From an uncultured Erysipelotrichaceae bacterium (GTDB lineage: Bacteria; Bacillota_I; Bacilli_A; Erysipelotrichales; Coprobacillaceae), in the NCBI GenBank assembly GCA_945981915.1, contig CAMFRJ010000002.1:1-20395 (forward strand): DNA of 20,395 nucleotides, in the 5' to 3' direction. Below, one piece after another: positions 1 through 6,458 of the stretch (positions are counted from its first letter, which is position 1; every line of letters starts with the position of its first letter). Under the pieces are notes generated by a model. The model saw nothing but the letters and a program-made list of their open reading frames with translations. It did no database searches and was not told where the DNA came from. The position numbers and the translations under genes are program-made.

Positions 1-1
1 A

Positions 2-253
2 CATCATATTGTATTTGATTATGTGTTTTTAGATCCACCTTATGGAAAAGGTTTTGTTGATGGTATAATTGATGAATTGATTGAACATGAGATGCTTCAT
101 GATCAAGCTTATCTTATTGTTGAAGAATTGAAAGAATTTCAAATAAAAGAAAGAGATGGGCTTGAATTGATCAAAAGAAAAGAATATGGCATTACAGCAA
201 TAAATGTATTGTGTTTTAATAGGAGGATATATGGAAAAGATAGCAGTCTATAA
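2..253 (+). CDS. rsmD: 16S rRNA (guanine-N2) methyltransferase RsmD, C-terminal part
   Basis: This is the 3' end of a gene that begins before the window. The visible 83 residues open with a strand ending in VFLDPPYGKG. The DPPY motif is the catalytic loop of N6-adenine/N2-guanine methyltransferases. The later pattern, an acidic helix, YLIVEE and then KRKEYGITAINV, is typical of RsmD. In this family the enzyme uses S-adenosylmethionine to methylate a guanine of 16S rRNA in the 30S subunit. The gene runs 23 bases into coaD, a neighbour commonly found beside rsmD in Firmicutes, so the two are probably co-transcribed and translationally coupled. The assignment rests on the C-terminal half only. 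Confidence 0.85.
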   Translation, partial: HHIVFDYVFLDPPYGKGFVDGIIDELIEHEMLHDQAYLIVEELKEFQIKERDGLELIKRKEYGITAINVLCFNRRIYGKDSSL

Positions 254-713
254 TGGGACTTTTGATCCTGTTACTAATGGTCATCTTGATATTATCGAAA
301 GAGCTGCAAAGATATTCGACAAGCTTTATGTCACGATTTGTGTGCATCCTACAAAAGTTGGACTCTTTACTATCGATGAAAGATTAGAATTATTGAAACA
401 AGCCACAGCACATCTCGATCATGTCATTGTTGATAGTACCAATCAGTTAGCTGTTGAATATGTCAGAAGTGTTGGAGCTCATGTTTTGATTAGAGGATTG
501 CGTTCAACCAATGATTTTGATTATGAGTTGTCTTATGCACAATCGAATCAATATTTAGATAAAAATGTAGAAATTATGTATTTGATGACAAAACCATCAC
601 ATTCTTTTATTTCTTCATCTGTAGTTAAAGAAATGGCTAGTTATCAAAAATCACTTTCAGGATTAGTTCCTGAATGTGTTGAATTGGCTTTAAAAGATAA
701 GTTTGCAAGATAA
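231..713 (+). CDS. coaD: Phosphopantetheine adenylyltransferase CoaD
   Basis: CoaD transfers AMP from ATP to 4'-phosphopantetheine to make dephospho-CoA, the penultimate step of coenzyme A synthesis in the cytoplasm. The 160-residue product has the usual length. It opens MEKIAVYNGTFDPVTNGHLD, with the nucleotidyltransferase TxGH motif at residues 15-18 (H18). It also carries RGLRSTNDFDYE (the phosphopantetheine-binding region of the family) and the SFISSS motif near residue 130. The start at 231 is chosen because AGGAGG at 221-226 lies at good spacing; an upstream in-frame ATG at 204 has no comparable site and falls inside rsmD. A small oddity is YNGTFDP where most family members have YPGSFDP. 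It ends in a terminator-like hairpin. Confidence 0.95.
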   Translation: MEKIAVYNGTFDPVTNGHLDIIERAAKIFDKLYVTICVHPTKVGLFTIDERLELLKQATAHLDHVIVDSTNQLAVEYVRSVGAHVLIRGLRSTNDFDYELSYAQSNQYLDKNVEIMYLMTKPSHSFISSSVVKEMASYQKSLSGLVPECVELALKDKFAR

Positions 714-726
714 CTTATTTTTTTTT
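697..726 (+). terminator. Probable intrinsic terminator after coaD
   Basis: The 7-bp arms ATAAGTT (697-703) and AACTTAT (712-718) enclose an 8-base loop and run into a T tract. The hairpin overlaps the last codons and the stop of coaD. The stem is short and A+T-rich, so strength is uncertain. It would separate rsmD-coaD from the regulator gene that follows. Confidence 0.5.
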
Positions 727-793
727 GACCAATTTGTTCTAAAGAAGCTATTTATTTGCATAAATTGATAAGATGTCATTGAGGTGATTGATC

Positions 794-1480
794 ATGAATA
801 TATTTATTGGAGAAGATCGTATTGAAGATTATCTTCATTTAAAAAAAATGATAGAAAAGTGGGCTCATATGAATCAAATTCCTATCTGTTTCTATCATCA
901 AAGTCAACTATTTTATCAACTTCCTGATGAACTTCATCTCTGTCAGATTGCATTTTTAGATATTGATATGGCAGGAGTCAATGGTTATGATTTTGCTACT
1001 TATATCAGAAAATGGAATAGAGATATAGAAATTGTCTTTCAAAGTCAATCCAGTCTATATGGTGCCTTGAGCTATCGGGTAAGGGCATTAGATTATTTAT
1101 TAAAACCCCTTCAAGAAAAACATGTTTTTGCTGTTCTTGATTGTGTTTTGACAAAAGAACAGAAACAATGTTTAATTCTTAAACAAAGACATCAGATAAA
1201 GACAATAAAATTTGATGAGATTCTCTATATTTATATGAAAGATCATCAAAGTGTGATACAGTGCTTTGATAGACAAGAAGTGACATACTATTCTTTATTG
1301 AAGCTCAAAGAATTATTAGATCAACGTTTCGTTCAATGTTTTCGAGGATATTTGGTCAATATTCATTTCATTCAAAGAGTTGGTAAAGAACAGATTCTTT
1401 TACATAATCATCAAAGGCTTCCTCTATCAAGGAAGTATCTTCCACTCATTAAAGAAAAAATGATGCAACAAAGACCGTGA
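794..1480 (+). CDS. LytTR-family response regulator (AgrA/ComE type)
   Basis: The product has 228 residues with two domains. Residues 1-118 form a receiver: acidic pair E7/D8, phosphoacceptor D56 in AFLDIDMAG, and conserved lysine K104 in DYLLKPL. Residues about 125-228 form a LytTR DNA-binding domain, seen in the pattern LYIYMKDHQS, YYSLLKLKELL, FVQCFRGYLVNI and LPLSRKYL. Such regulators usually act with a membrane kinase of the AgrC type and bind paired direct repeats; they control competence, bacteriocins or virulence. No kinase or peptide gene is adjacent here. ATG 794 is chosen because GAGGTG at 781-786 lies 7 bases upstream; a TTG at 788 is the in-frame alternative. The comFA-comFC genes directly downstream suggest competence control, which is inference. 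Confidence 0.88.
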   Translation: MNIFIGEDRIEDYLHLKKMIEKWAHMNQIPICFYHQSQLFYQLPDELHLCQIAFLDIDMAGVNGYDFATYIRKWNRDIEIVFQSQSSLYGALSYRVRALDYLLKPLQEKHVFAVLDCVLTKEQKQCLILKQRHQIKTIKFDEILYIYMKDHQSVIQCFDRQEVTYYSLLKLKELLDQRFVQCFRGYLVNIHFIQRVGKEQILLHNHQRLPLSRKYLPLIKEKMMQQRP

Positions 1481-1506
1481 GACAATAATGAGACAAATTT
1501 GAGACA
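1478..1506 (+). repeat. Three TGAGACA direct repeats at 11-bp period
   Basis: TGAGACA occurs at 1478-1484, 1489-1495 and 1500-1506, exactly 11 bases apart, so all three would face the same side of the helix. The first overlaps the regulator's stop codon and the third overlaps the probable -35 of comFA. The layout fits an activator binding site. The bound protein is not known; the adjacent LytTR regulator is the obvious candidate, although the motif does not match the published LytTR consensus closely. Confidence 0.55.
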
Positions 1507-1527
1507 TTTTTTTCATGTCTTTATATT
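1499..1527 (+). promoter_or_regulatory. Probable sigma-A promoter of comFA-comFC
   Basis: TTGAGA (1499-1504), a 17-base spacer and TATATT (1522-1527) form a plausible promoter. The spacer holds an AGACAT/ATGTCT inverted repeat (1502-1507 and 1515-1520). No ComK box or ComX-type CIN box is visible, so control differs from the Bacillus and Streptococcus schemes for late competence genes. Confidence 0.5.
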
Positions 1528-1549
1528 ACAATAGAGATGGGTGAAAGAG

Positions 1550-2662
1550 ATGAAATGTCAAAGATGTTTAAATGAAGATCCTCGCTATTTTTATCAATAT
1601 CAGGGACGTTGTTACTGTAGAAAATGCATCAGTTATGGAAGAAGTCAAGAAAGCAAGCCAGTTCATGTTTTCAAAAATGTTGATTATCATTTACAATATC
1701 AATTAACTTTGTTACAACAAAACACTTCTAAAGAGCTTGTGAAACGTTATCAAAATCATCAAGATACAATCTTGAAAGCTGTTTGTGGAGCAGGAAAGAC
1801 GGAGATGATCTATGAAGTTGTAAAGTATGCTTTAAATCAAGGTCATCGTGTTTGTTTGACGACTCCCAGGAAAGAGTTGATCATTGAACTTGCTAAAAGA
1901 GTGAAGAATCAATTTATCAATATTGATCCTATAATTGTTTATGGTGGCCATAGTGAACGAACTCAAGGACAATTTGTGATATGCACAACACATCAGCTGT
2001 ATCGCTATCGCCATTATTTTGATTTGTTGATCTTAGATGAATATGACGCTTTTCCTTATCATCACAATGAAGTCTTAGAAAATATGTTAAAAACAAGTAT
2101 CAAAGGAAATTATATTTTTATGTCAGCAACATTGAAACAGGGGGATATCAATATTTTGTCACGTTATCATCAACAGCTCATACCTATACCAAAGTGTTAT
2201 GTATCTTCTCATTTGATGATAACATGGATGATGTTGTTGAAGGCGAAGAGGTATCAAAAACATCATTTACCACTTTTAATATTTGTACCCACTATTAAGC
2301 AGACACAACAGATTGCCAGATTTCTTCGTATGTTGAAGATACGTTATGCGATTGCTACATCAAGGTCTCAACATATCCAACAGAAGATGAAAGCTCTTGC
2401 TCTTCATCAATTAGATGCCATTGTGACAACAACAGTCTTAGAAAGAGGAATGACGATTGCTGATGTGCAAGTCATTGTTTATCATGGGGAACATAGAGTT
2501 TTTCAAAAAGAAACTTTGATACAAATAGCTGGTAGAGTTGGTAGGGTCCAACCATATTGTGATGGTGAAATAACAATCTATGCAATAAGAAAGACAAAAG
2601 AGATTTCTCAATGTATCGAACAGCTCCAACAAGACAATGCCTTATCTGCCACCAAGAGTTAA
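1550..2662 (+). CDS. comFA: ComFA-like DNA-uptake helicase
   Basis: In the family, ComFA is a cytoplasmic ATPase of the DEAD-box superfamily that helps pull transforming single-stranded DNA into the cell. The 370-residue product has an N-terminal zinc-binding cluster (C3, C6, C23, C26). It then shows the Walker A motif CGAGKT (79-84), a Walker B variant DEYD (163-166), SAT motif III (192-194), and QIAGRVGR motif VI (325-332). It is shorter than the roughly 460-residue Bacillus protein but has every helicase motif. ATG 1550 places the first cysteine at residue 3; GTG at 1541 would add three residues and is a fair alternative. Its 3' end overlaps comFC by 52 bases in another frame, so the two are coupled. 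The start is less certain than the function. Confidence 0.88.
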   Translation: MKCQRCLNEDPRYFYQYQGRCYCRKCISYGRSQESKPVHVFKNVDYHLQYQLTLLQQNTSKELVKRYQNHQDTILKAVCGAGKTEMIYEVVKYALNQGHRVCLTTPRKELIIELAKRVKNQFINIDPIIVYGGHSERTQGQFVICTTHQLYRYRHYFDLLILDEYDAFPYHHNEVLENMLKTSIKGNYIFMSATLKQGDINILSRYHQQLIPIPKCYVSSHLMITWMMLLKAKRYQKHHLPLLIFVPTIKQTQQIARFLRMLKIRYAIATSRSQHIQQKMKALALHQLDAIVTTTVLERGMTIADVQVIVYHGEHRVFQKETLIQIAGRVGRVQPYCDGEITIYAIRKTKEISQCIEQLQQDNALSATKS

Positions 2663-3243
2663 ACCAAGAAACAAATCTTTTTTACTATCTCTATCATCCA
2701 AGTTTATGTCAACAATGTATCCAACAATTTGAAGTACTTGATCAAAAATTAATATTACAACGTCATCCACTACATGTTTTATATCATTATAATGATTTTT
2801 TTAGAAAAATATTATATCAATATAAGGCATTAGATGACTATGTCTTAAAAGATGCTTTTTTTCATTCTTTTCCAGAACTGAAAAGACGTTATAAGGACTA
2901 TATTGTTGTGATCATTCCAAGTAGTCAGCAGGATAATATCAGACGTGGTTTTTGTCCTAATGAAGAATTGGTTAAACAATTTTCTCATCACATCTTTACT
3001 GGATTATATAAAAGCAAACAGTACAAACAGACAAAACAAAAGGATCGTTCAAAAATCAAACATGTATTGAAAATTAAAGATGGTTTTTTGCTTCATGGAA
3101 AGAAAGTTTTAATATTTGATGATGTCATGACATCATCATATACTTTGCAAGCTGCCATTGGTTTAGTAGAACCTTATCATCCTCAAACCATTGAATTGCT
3201 GATTTTAGCATGTCCTCATATTCAAAGCTTTTTAGATAAATAG
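2611..3243 (+). CDS. comFC: ComFC-like phosphoribosyltransferase-fold protein
   Basis: ComFC is needed for natural transformation; it has an N-terminal zinc finger and a phosphoribosyltransferase fold and works with ComFA. The 210-residue product shows CLIC and CQQC pairs (C10/C13 and C33/C36), a middle RRGFCPNEEL segment typical of the family, and a PRPP-loop-like VLIFDDVMTSS (166-176) where the family norm is VDDVxTTG. The start lies inside the end of comFA without a strong Shine-Dalgarno site, which fits coupling. Many Firmicutes carry hpf next; here a cold-shock gene follows instead. No clear terminator follows the stop codon. Confidence 0.87.
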   Translation: MYRTAPTRQCLICHQELNQETNLFYYLYHPSLCQQCIQQFEVLDQKLILQRHPLHVLYHYNDFFRKILYQYKALDDYVLKDAFFHSFPELKRRYKDYIVVIIPSSQQDNIRRGFCPNEELVKQFSHHIFTGLYKSKQYKQTKQKDRSKIKHVLKIKDGFLLHGKKVLIFDDVMTSSYTLQAAIGLVEPYHPQTIELLILACPHIQSFLDK

Positions 3244-3283
3244 TCTCCTTTCCGTTACATTTATGACAATATTGAAGACATCA

Positions 3284-3320
3284 ATTGACAAAATAAAAAA
3301 CATTTTATGATTTTGTCGAT
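3284..3320 (+). promoter_or_regulatory. Promoter region of the cold-shock gene, with inverted repeat
   Basis: A consensus -35 TTGACA lies at 3285-3290 and TATGAT at 3306-3311, with a short 15-base spacer. An inverted repeat, 3284-3294 (ATTGACAAAAT) against 3310-3320 (ATTTTGTCGAT, one mismatch), spans both boxes and could be an operator. If the start site is here, the cold-shock mRNA has a leader of about 65 bases, in keeping with the long leaders of csp genes. A second -10-like box, TATACT, lies at 3328-3333. Confidence 0.45.
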
Positions 3321-3385
3321 GAAAAAATATACTTTTTTATCCACTAACCAATATACTTAAATATGTAAAGAAAGGATGGATTTGC

Positions 3386-3583
3386 ATGAGAGGAAAAGTC
3401 AAATGGTTTAATGCAGAAAAAGGTTTTGGTTTTATTGATCGAGGTGAAGGTAAAGATATTTTTGTTCATTATAGCCAAATTGTACAAAATGGATATAAAA
3501 CCTTAAATGAAGGTGAACTTGTTGAATTTGAACTTTATCAAAGCGATCGTGGAATGCAAGCAAAACATGTCGTAAAAATCTAG
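3386..3583 (+). CDS. Cold-shock protein, CspA family
   Basis: This is a 65-residue single cold-shock domain, the usual length. CspA-family proteins bind single-stranded RNA and DNA and keep mRNA unfolded. RNP1 is KGFGFI (12-17) and RNP2 is DIFVHY (24-29), preceded by the standard opening [14 protein letters not shown]2 ends in tyrosine where most homologues have phenylalanine, a mild change that keeps an aromatic surface. The gene stands alone between its own promoter and a strong terminator, in the place where hpf often lies in Firmicutes. The start is supported by AAAGGA at about 3371. The family is certain; which paralogue this is cannot be told. Confidence 0.95.
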   Translation: MRGKVKWFNAEKGFGFIDRGEGKDIFVHYSQIVQNGYKTLNEGELVEFELYQSDRGMQAKHVVKI

Positions 3584-3602
3584 GTTATACCTAGATTTTT
3601 TT
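3575..3602 (+). terminator. Intrinsic terminator after the cold-shock gene
   Basis: Perfect 10-bp arms AAATCTAGGT (3576-3585) and ACCTAGATTT (3589-3598) enclose a 3-base loop and run into T residues. The stop codon of the cold-shock gene lies inside the left arm. A preceding A run makes it weakly bidirectional. Confidence 0.85.
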
Positions 3603-3764
3603 GATGACGTTGAGATAAAATGAAGCAAAGTCATGTCAATAATCTGTTGATAAAAGATGATAATGATAGGAAAAAAATAAACTGTTGTATTGTCTATCAT
3701 GATATAGAATTATACGATTATTGATGAAGTCAAATGGCATCTTATCAATACAAAAAAGTTTCTC

Positions 3765-3793
3765 TTTTAATCAAGAGATTTCTTTGATATAAT
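3765..3793 (+). promoter_or_regulatory. Probable secA promoter
   Basis: TATAAT lies at 3788-3793, with a weak TTTTAA at the -35 place (3765-3770). A 6-bp inverted repeat TCTCTT/AAGAGA (3761-3766 and 3773-3778) overlaps the -35. The stretch from 3603 to 3760 is A+T-rich and holds no gene, riboswitch or convincing RNA structure that I can see. Confidence 0.5.
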
Positions 3794-3827
3794 AGTGTCG
3801 ATTACAAGCGTAAAGGAGCGTGTATGT

Positions 3828-6458
3828 ATGGCTAGTAGAAAGCAAGAAATTAGAAAAAAAATTAAAAAGCAAAATGCAAAATTGGGGTTAGATATTGAAG
3901 CCTCTAAAAATATTGTTGACTTACAAGATCAACAAGGAGATAACATTCATGTAGAAGATTTTAAAAATGAAGAGTTTAATGGTGAAGTGATTCCTTTTTC
4001 GACAACACCTCAAAAAGAAAAGAAAGGATTTATTTCGAGAATTAAAGGTGCTTTTGATGATGAAAAAAAACAATTAAAAGCATTAGAAAAAACAGCAAAT
4101 GAAATTATCGCTTTAGAAAGCCAATATGAAGCGATGTCAGATGAAGAGCTTGCTAGACAGACAGAGATCTTTAAAGATCGATTGGCTGATGGAAGTACTT
4201 TAGATGATATTCTCGTTGAGGCATTTGCGACTGTTAGAGAAGCTGCATGGCGTCAGTTGCATCTCAAAGCATTTAAGGTACAGTTGATGGGTGGTATAAC
4301 TTTACATCATGGTGATATCGCAGAAATGAAAACAGGTGAAGGGAAAACATTAACATCTCTTTTCCCGGTATATTTAAATGCTTTAACAGGAAATGGTGTC
4401 CATGTTGTTACTGTCAATGATTATTTGGCAGAACGTGATGCGAGAAACAATGGGAAAGTGTATAATTTTTTAGGTTTAACAGTTGGTTTAAATAAAAGAG
4501 AACTTACACCTGAGCAAAAACAAGCAGCACATGGTTGTGATGTTACATATACAACAAATGCTGAACTTGGATTTGATTACTTAAGAGATAATATGGTAAC
4601 CTCAATGGAAGATAAGGTTCTTGTCAAAGGTTTGAATTTTGCTTTGATTGACGAAGTTGACTCTATCTTGATTGATGAATCAAGAACACCATTGATTATT
4701 TCTGGTGGTAAGAAAAATACAGCAGCTTTATATTTACAAGCTGATCGATTTGTGAAGAGCTTGAAAAATGAAGTTGATTATGAAGTTGATATTGAAACAA
4801 AAACAGTGGCTTTAACTCCTAAGGGTATTGAAAAAGCAGAAAAAGGATTTAAGATTGATAACTTGTATGATATACAACATACTGCATTGGTTCATCATAT
4901 CAATCAAGCGTTAAAAGCCAATTATGCAATGACACGTGATGTTGAATATATGATTGCAACAGAGGATGGAACACGTGATATTCGTAATGCAAAAATTATG
5001 ATCATTGATCAATTTACAGGACGTGTTATGCCAGGACGTGCATATTCTGATGGTCTACATCAAGCGATTGAAGCGAAAGAAGGTGTACCAATCAAAGAAG
5101 AAACAGAAACACGTGCAACGATCACTTATCAGAATTTCTTCAGATTATTTAACAAACTTGCTGGTATGACAGGAACTGCTAAAACTGAAGAAGAAGAATT
5201 TATGATGATCTATAACATGAGAGTCATTGAAATTCCTACAAATATGCCTGTTATTCGTGAAGATAGAACTGATAAGATCTATTCAACAAAAACAAATAAA
5301 TTCAAGGCATTATGTGATGAAGTAGAAGCAAGACATTCTTATGGTCAACCTATTTTAATTGGGACTGTTTCAGTTGAAACATCAGAAGTTCTATCAAAGA
5401 TGTTAGACAGAAGAGGAATCAGACATAATACTTTAAATGCGAAGAATCATGCCAAAGAAGCAGAAATGATCGCACGAGCTGGACAGTTAGGTGCGGTTAC
5501 TATTGCAACAAACATGGCTGGTCGTGGTACCGATATCAAACTTGGTAAAGGAGTTCCTGAAATTGGTGGTTTAGCAGTCATCGGTTCAGAAAGACATGAA
5601 TCTCGTCGTATTGATAATCAGTTACGTGGACGTTCTGGACGTCAGGGAGATCCAGGATATTCTGTTTTCTATGTATCTTTTGATGATGATCTTATGCAAA
5701 GATTCGCTGGAGATAAATTACAGTCATTCTCTCAATATTTAGATGATGATATGGCTATTGAAAATAAAATGGTTTCGAGAGCTATTGAAAACGCACAAAA
5801 ACGTGTTGAAGGTCAAAACTTCGATTCTCGTAAACATATTCTTGAATATGATGATGTCATGAGACAACAACGTGAAATCATGTATAAAGAACGTGATGAA
5901 ATTATGTCATCAGAAAACTTGGATGATATTATCAAAGGTATGTTTAGTCAAGGAATTGATTTGATTATTAAGAAATGTAGTGATCATGATAATCATGGAT
6001 TGATTGATGTTGATGCTGTTTTAGACTATGTTGGTAAAAATTATATGTTAAAATGTAGTGCCACTGGTCAAAATAAAGAATCAGTTGAAAAAGATCCAGA
6101 AAAATTATCACAAATTTTAACAGAAGTATGTTTTAAACAATTCCAATTAAGAATTAGTGATAGTGCTGATCCACAACAGGTTTTAAGATATGAAAGAAGT
6201 ATCTTATTAGGCGTTATTGATTATTCATGGATCAACCACATTGATGCAATGACGAAATTACGTAATGGTATTTATTTACGTGCTTATGCACAAAAGAATC
6301 CACTTTCTGAATATACTGAAGAAGCTTTCTATATGTTTGAACAAATGAAAATGTCAATTGTTGACATTATCTCTAAAAATATTGTTCGTTTAGGTATCCA
6401 ACCTGGAAGTTCACAATATAGAGATATGCCACAATTGAGTGTGGATATTCAATTCTAA
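3828..6458 (+). CDS. secA: Preprotein translocase ATPase SecA
   Basis: SecA is the ATP-driven motor that pushes unfolded secretory proteins through SecYEG. The 876-residue product carries Walker A MKTGEGKT (167-174), Walker B in LIDEVDSILIDESRTP, then TNMAGRGTDIKLG and the arginine-finger region QLRGRSGRQGDPG. Two features are unusual. First, about 66 residues precede the normal start (the family usually begins at what is here GFISRIKGAF); the extra part is basic first (MASRKQEIRKKIKKQ) and acidic later. Second, the C-terminus stops at a sequence ending LSVDIQF and lacks the CxCxSGx8CH/C zinc tail that binds SecB and lipid. ATG 3828 is chosen for AAAGGAG at 3812-3818; no start codon lies at the usual position. 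The stop overlaps the prfB start (TAATG). Confidence 0.97.
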   Translation: MASRKQEIRKKIKKQNAKLGLDIEASKNIVDLQDQQGDNIHVEDFKNEEFNGEVIPFSTTPQKEKKGFISRIKGAFDDEKKQLKALEKTANEIIALESQYEAMSDEELARQTEIFKDRLADGSTLDDILVEAFATVREAAWRQLHLKAFKVQLMGGITLHHGDIAEMKTGEGKTLTSLFPVYLNALTGNGVHVVTVNDYLAERDARNNGKVYNFLGLTVGLNKRELTPEQKQAAHGCDVTYTTNAELGFDYLRDNMVTSMEDKVLVKGLNFALIDEVDSILIDESRTPLIISGGKKNTAALYLQADRFVKSLKNEVDYEVDIETKTVALTPKGIEKAEKGFKIDNLYDIQHTALVHHINQALKANYAMTRDVEYMIATEDGTRDIRNAKIMIIDQFTGRVMPGRAYSDGLHQAIEAKEGVPIKEETETRATITYQNFFRLFNKLAGMTGTAKTEEEEFMMIYNMRVIEIPTNMPVIREDRTDKIYSTKTNKFKALCDEVEARHSYGQPILIGTVSVETSEVLSKMLDRRGIRHNTLNAKNHAKEAEMIARAGQLGAVTIATNMAGRGTDIKLGKGVPEIGGLAVIGSERHESRRIDNQLRGRSGRQGDPGYSVFYVSFDDDLMQRFAGDKLQSFSQYLDDDMAIENKMVSRAIENAQKRVEGQNFDSRKHILEYDDVMRQQREIMYKERDEIMSSENLDDIIKGMFSQGIDLIIKKCSDHDNHGLIDVDAVLDYVGKNYMLKCSATGQNKESVEKDPEKLSQILTEVCFKQFQLRISDSADPQQVLRYERSILLGVIDYSWINHIDAMTKLRNGIYLRAYAQKNPLSEYTEEAFYMFEQMKMSIVDIISKNIVRLGIQPGSSQYRDMPQLSVDIQF

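Noticed and set aside
204..230. Upstream start for coaD
   Set aside because: AGGAGG at 221-226 points to ATG 231, which also gives the standard CoaD N-terminus.
3603..3760. Possible riboswitch or leader RNA before secA
   Set aside because: I found only short, weak inverted repeats such as ATGATAG/CTATCAT (3663-3669, 3694-3700) and no known aptamer pattern; the secA -10 lies downstream of it.
3824..3835. Three-codon upstream frame (ATG TAT GGC TAG) overlapping the secA start
   Set aside because: It arises from the GTATGTATGGC sequence around the real start and has no spacing advantage; probably chance.
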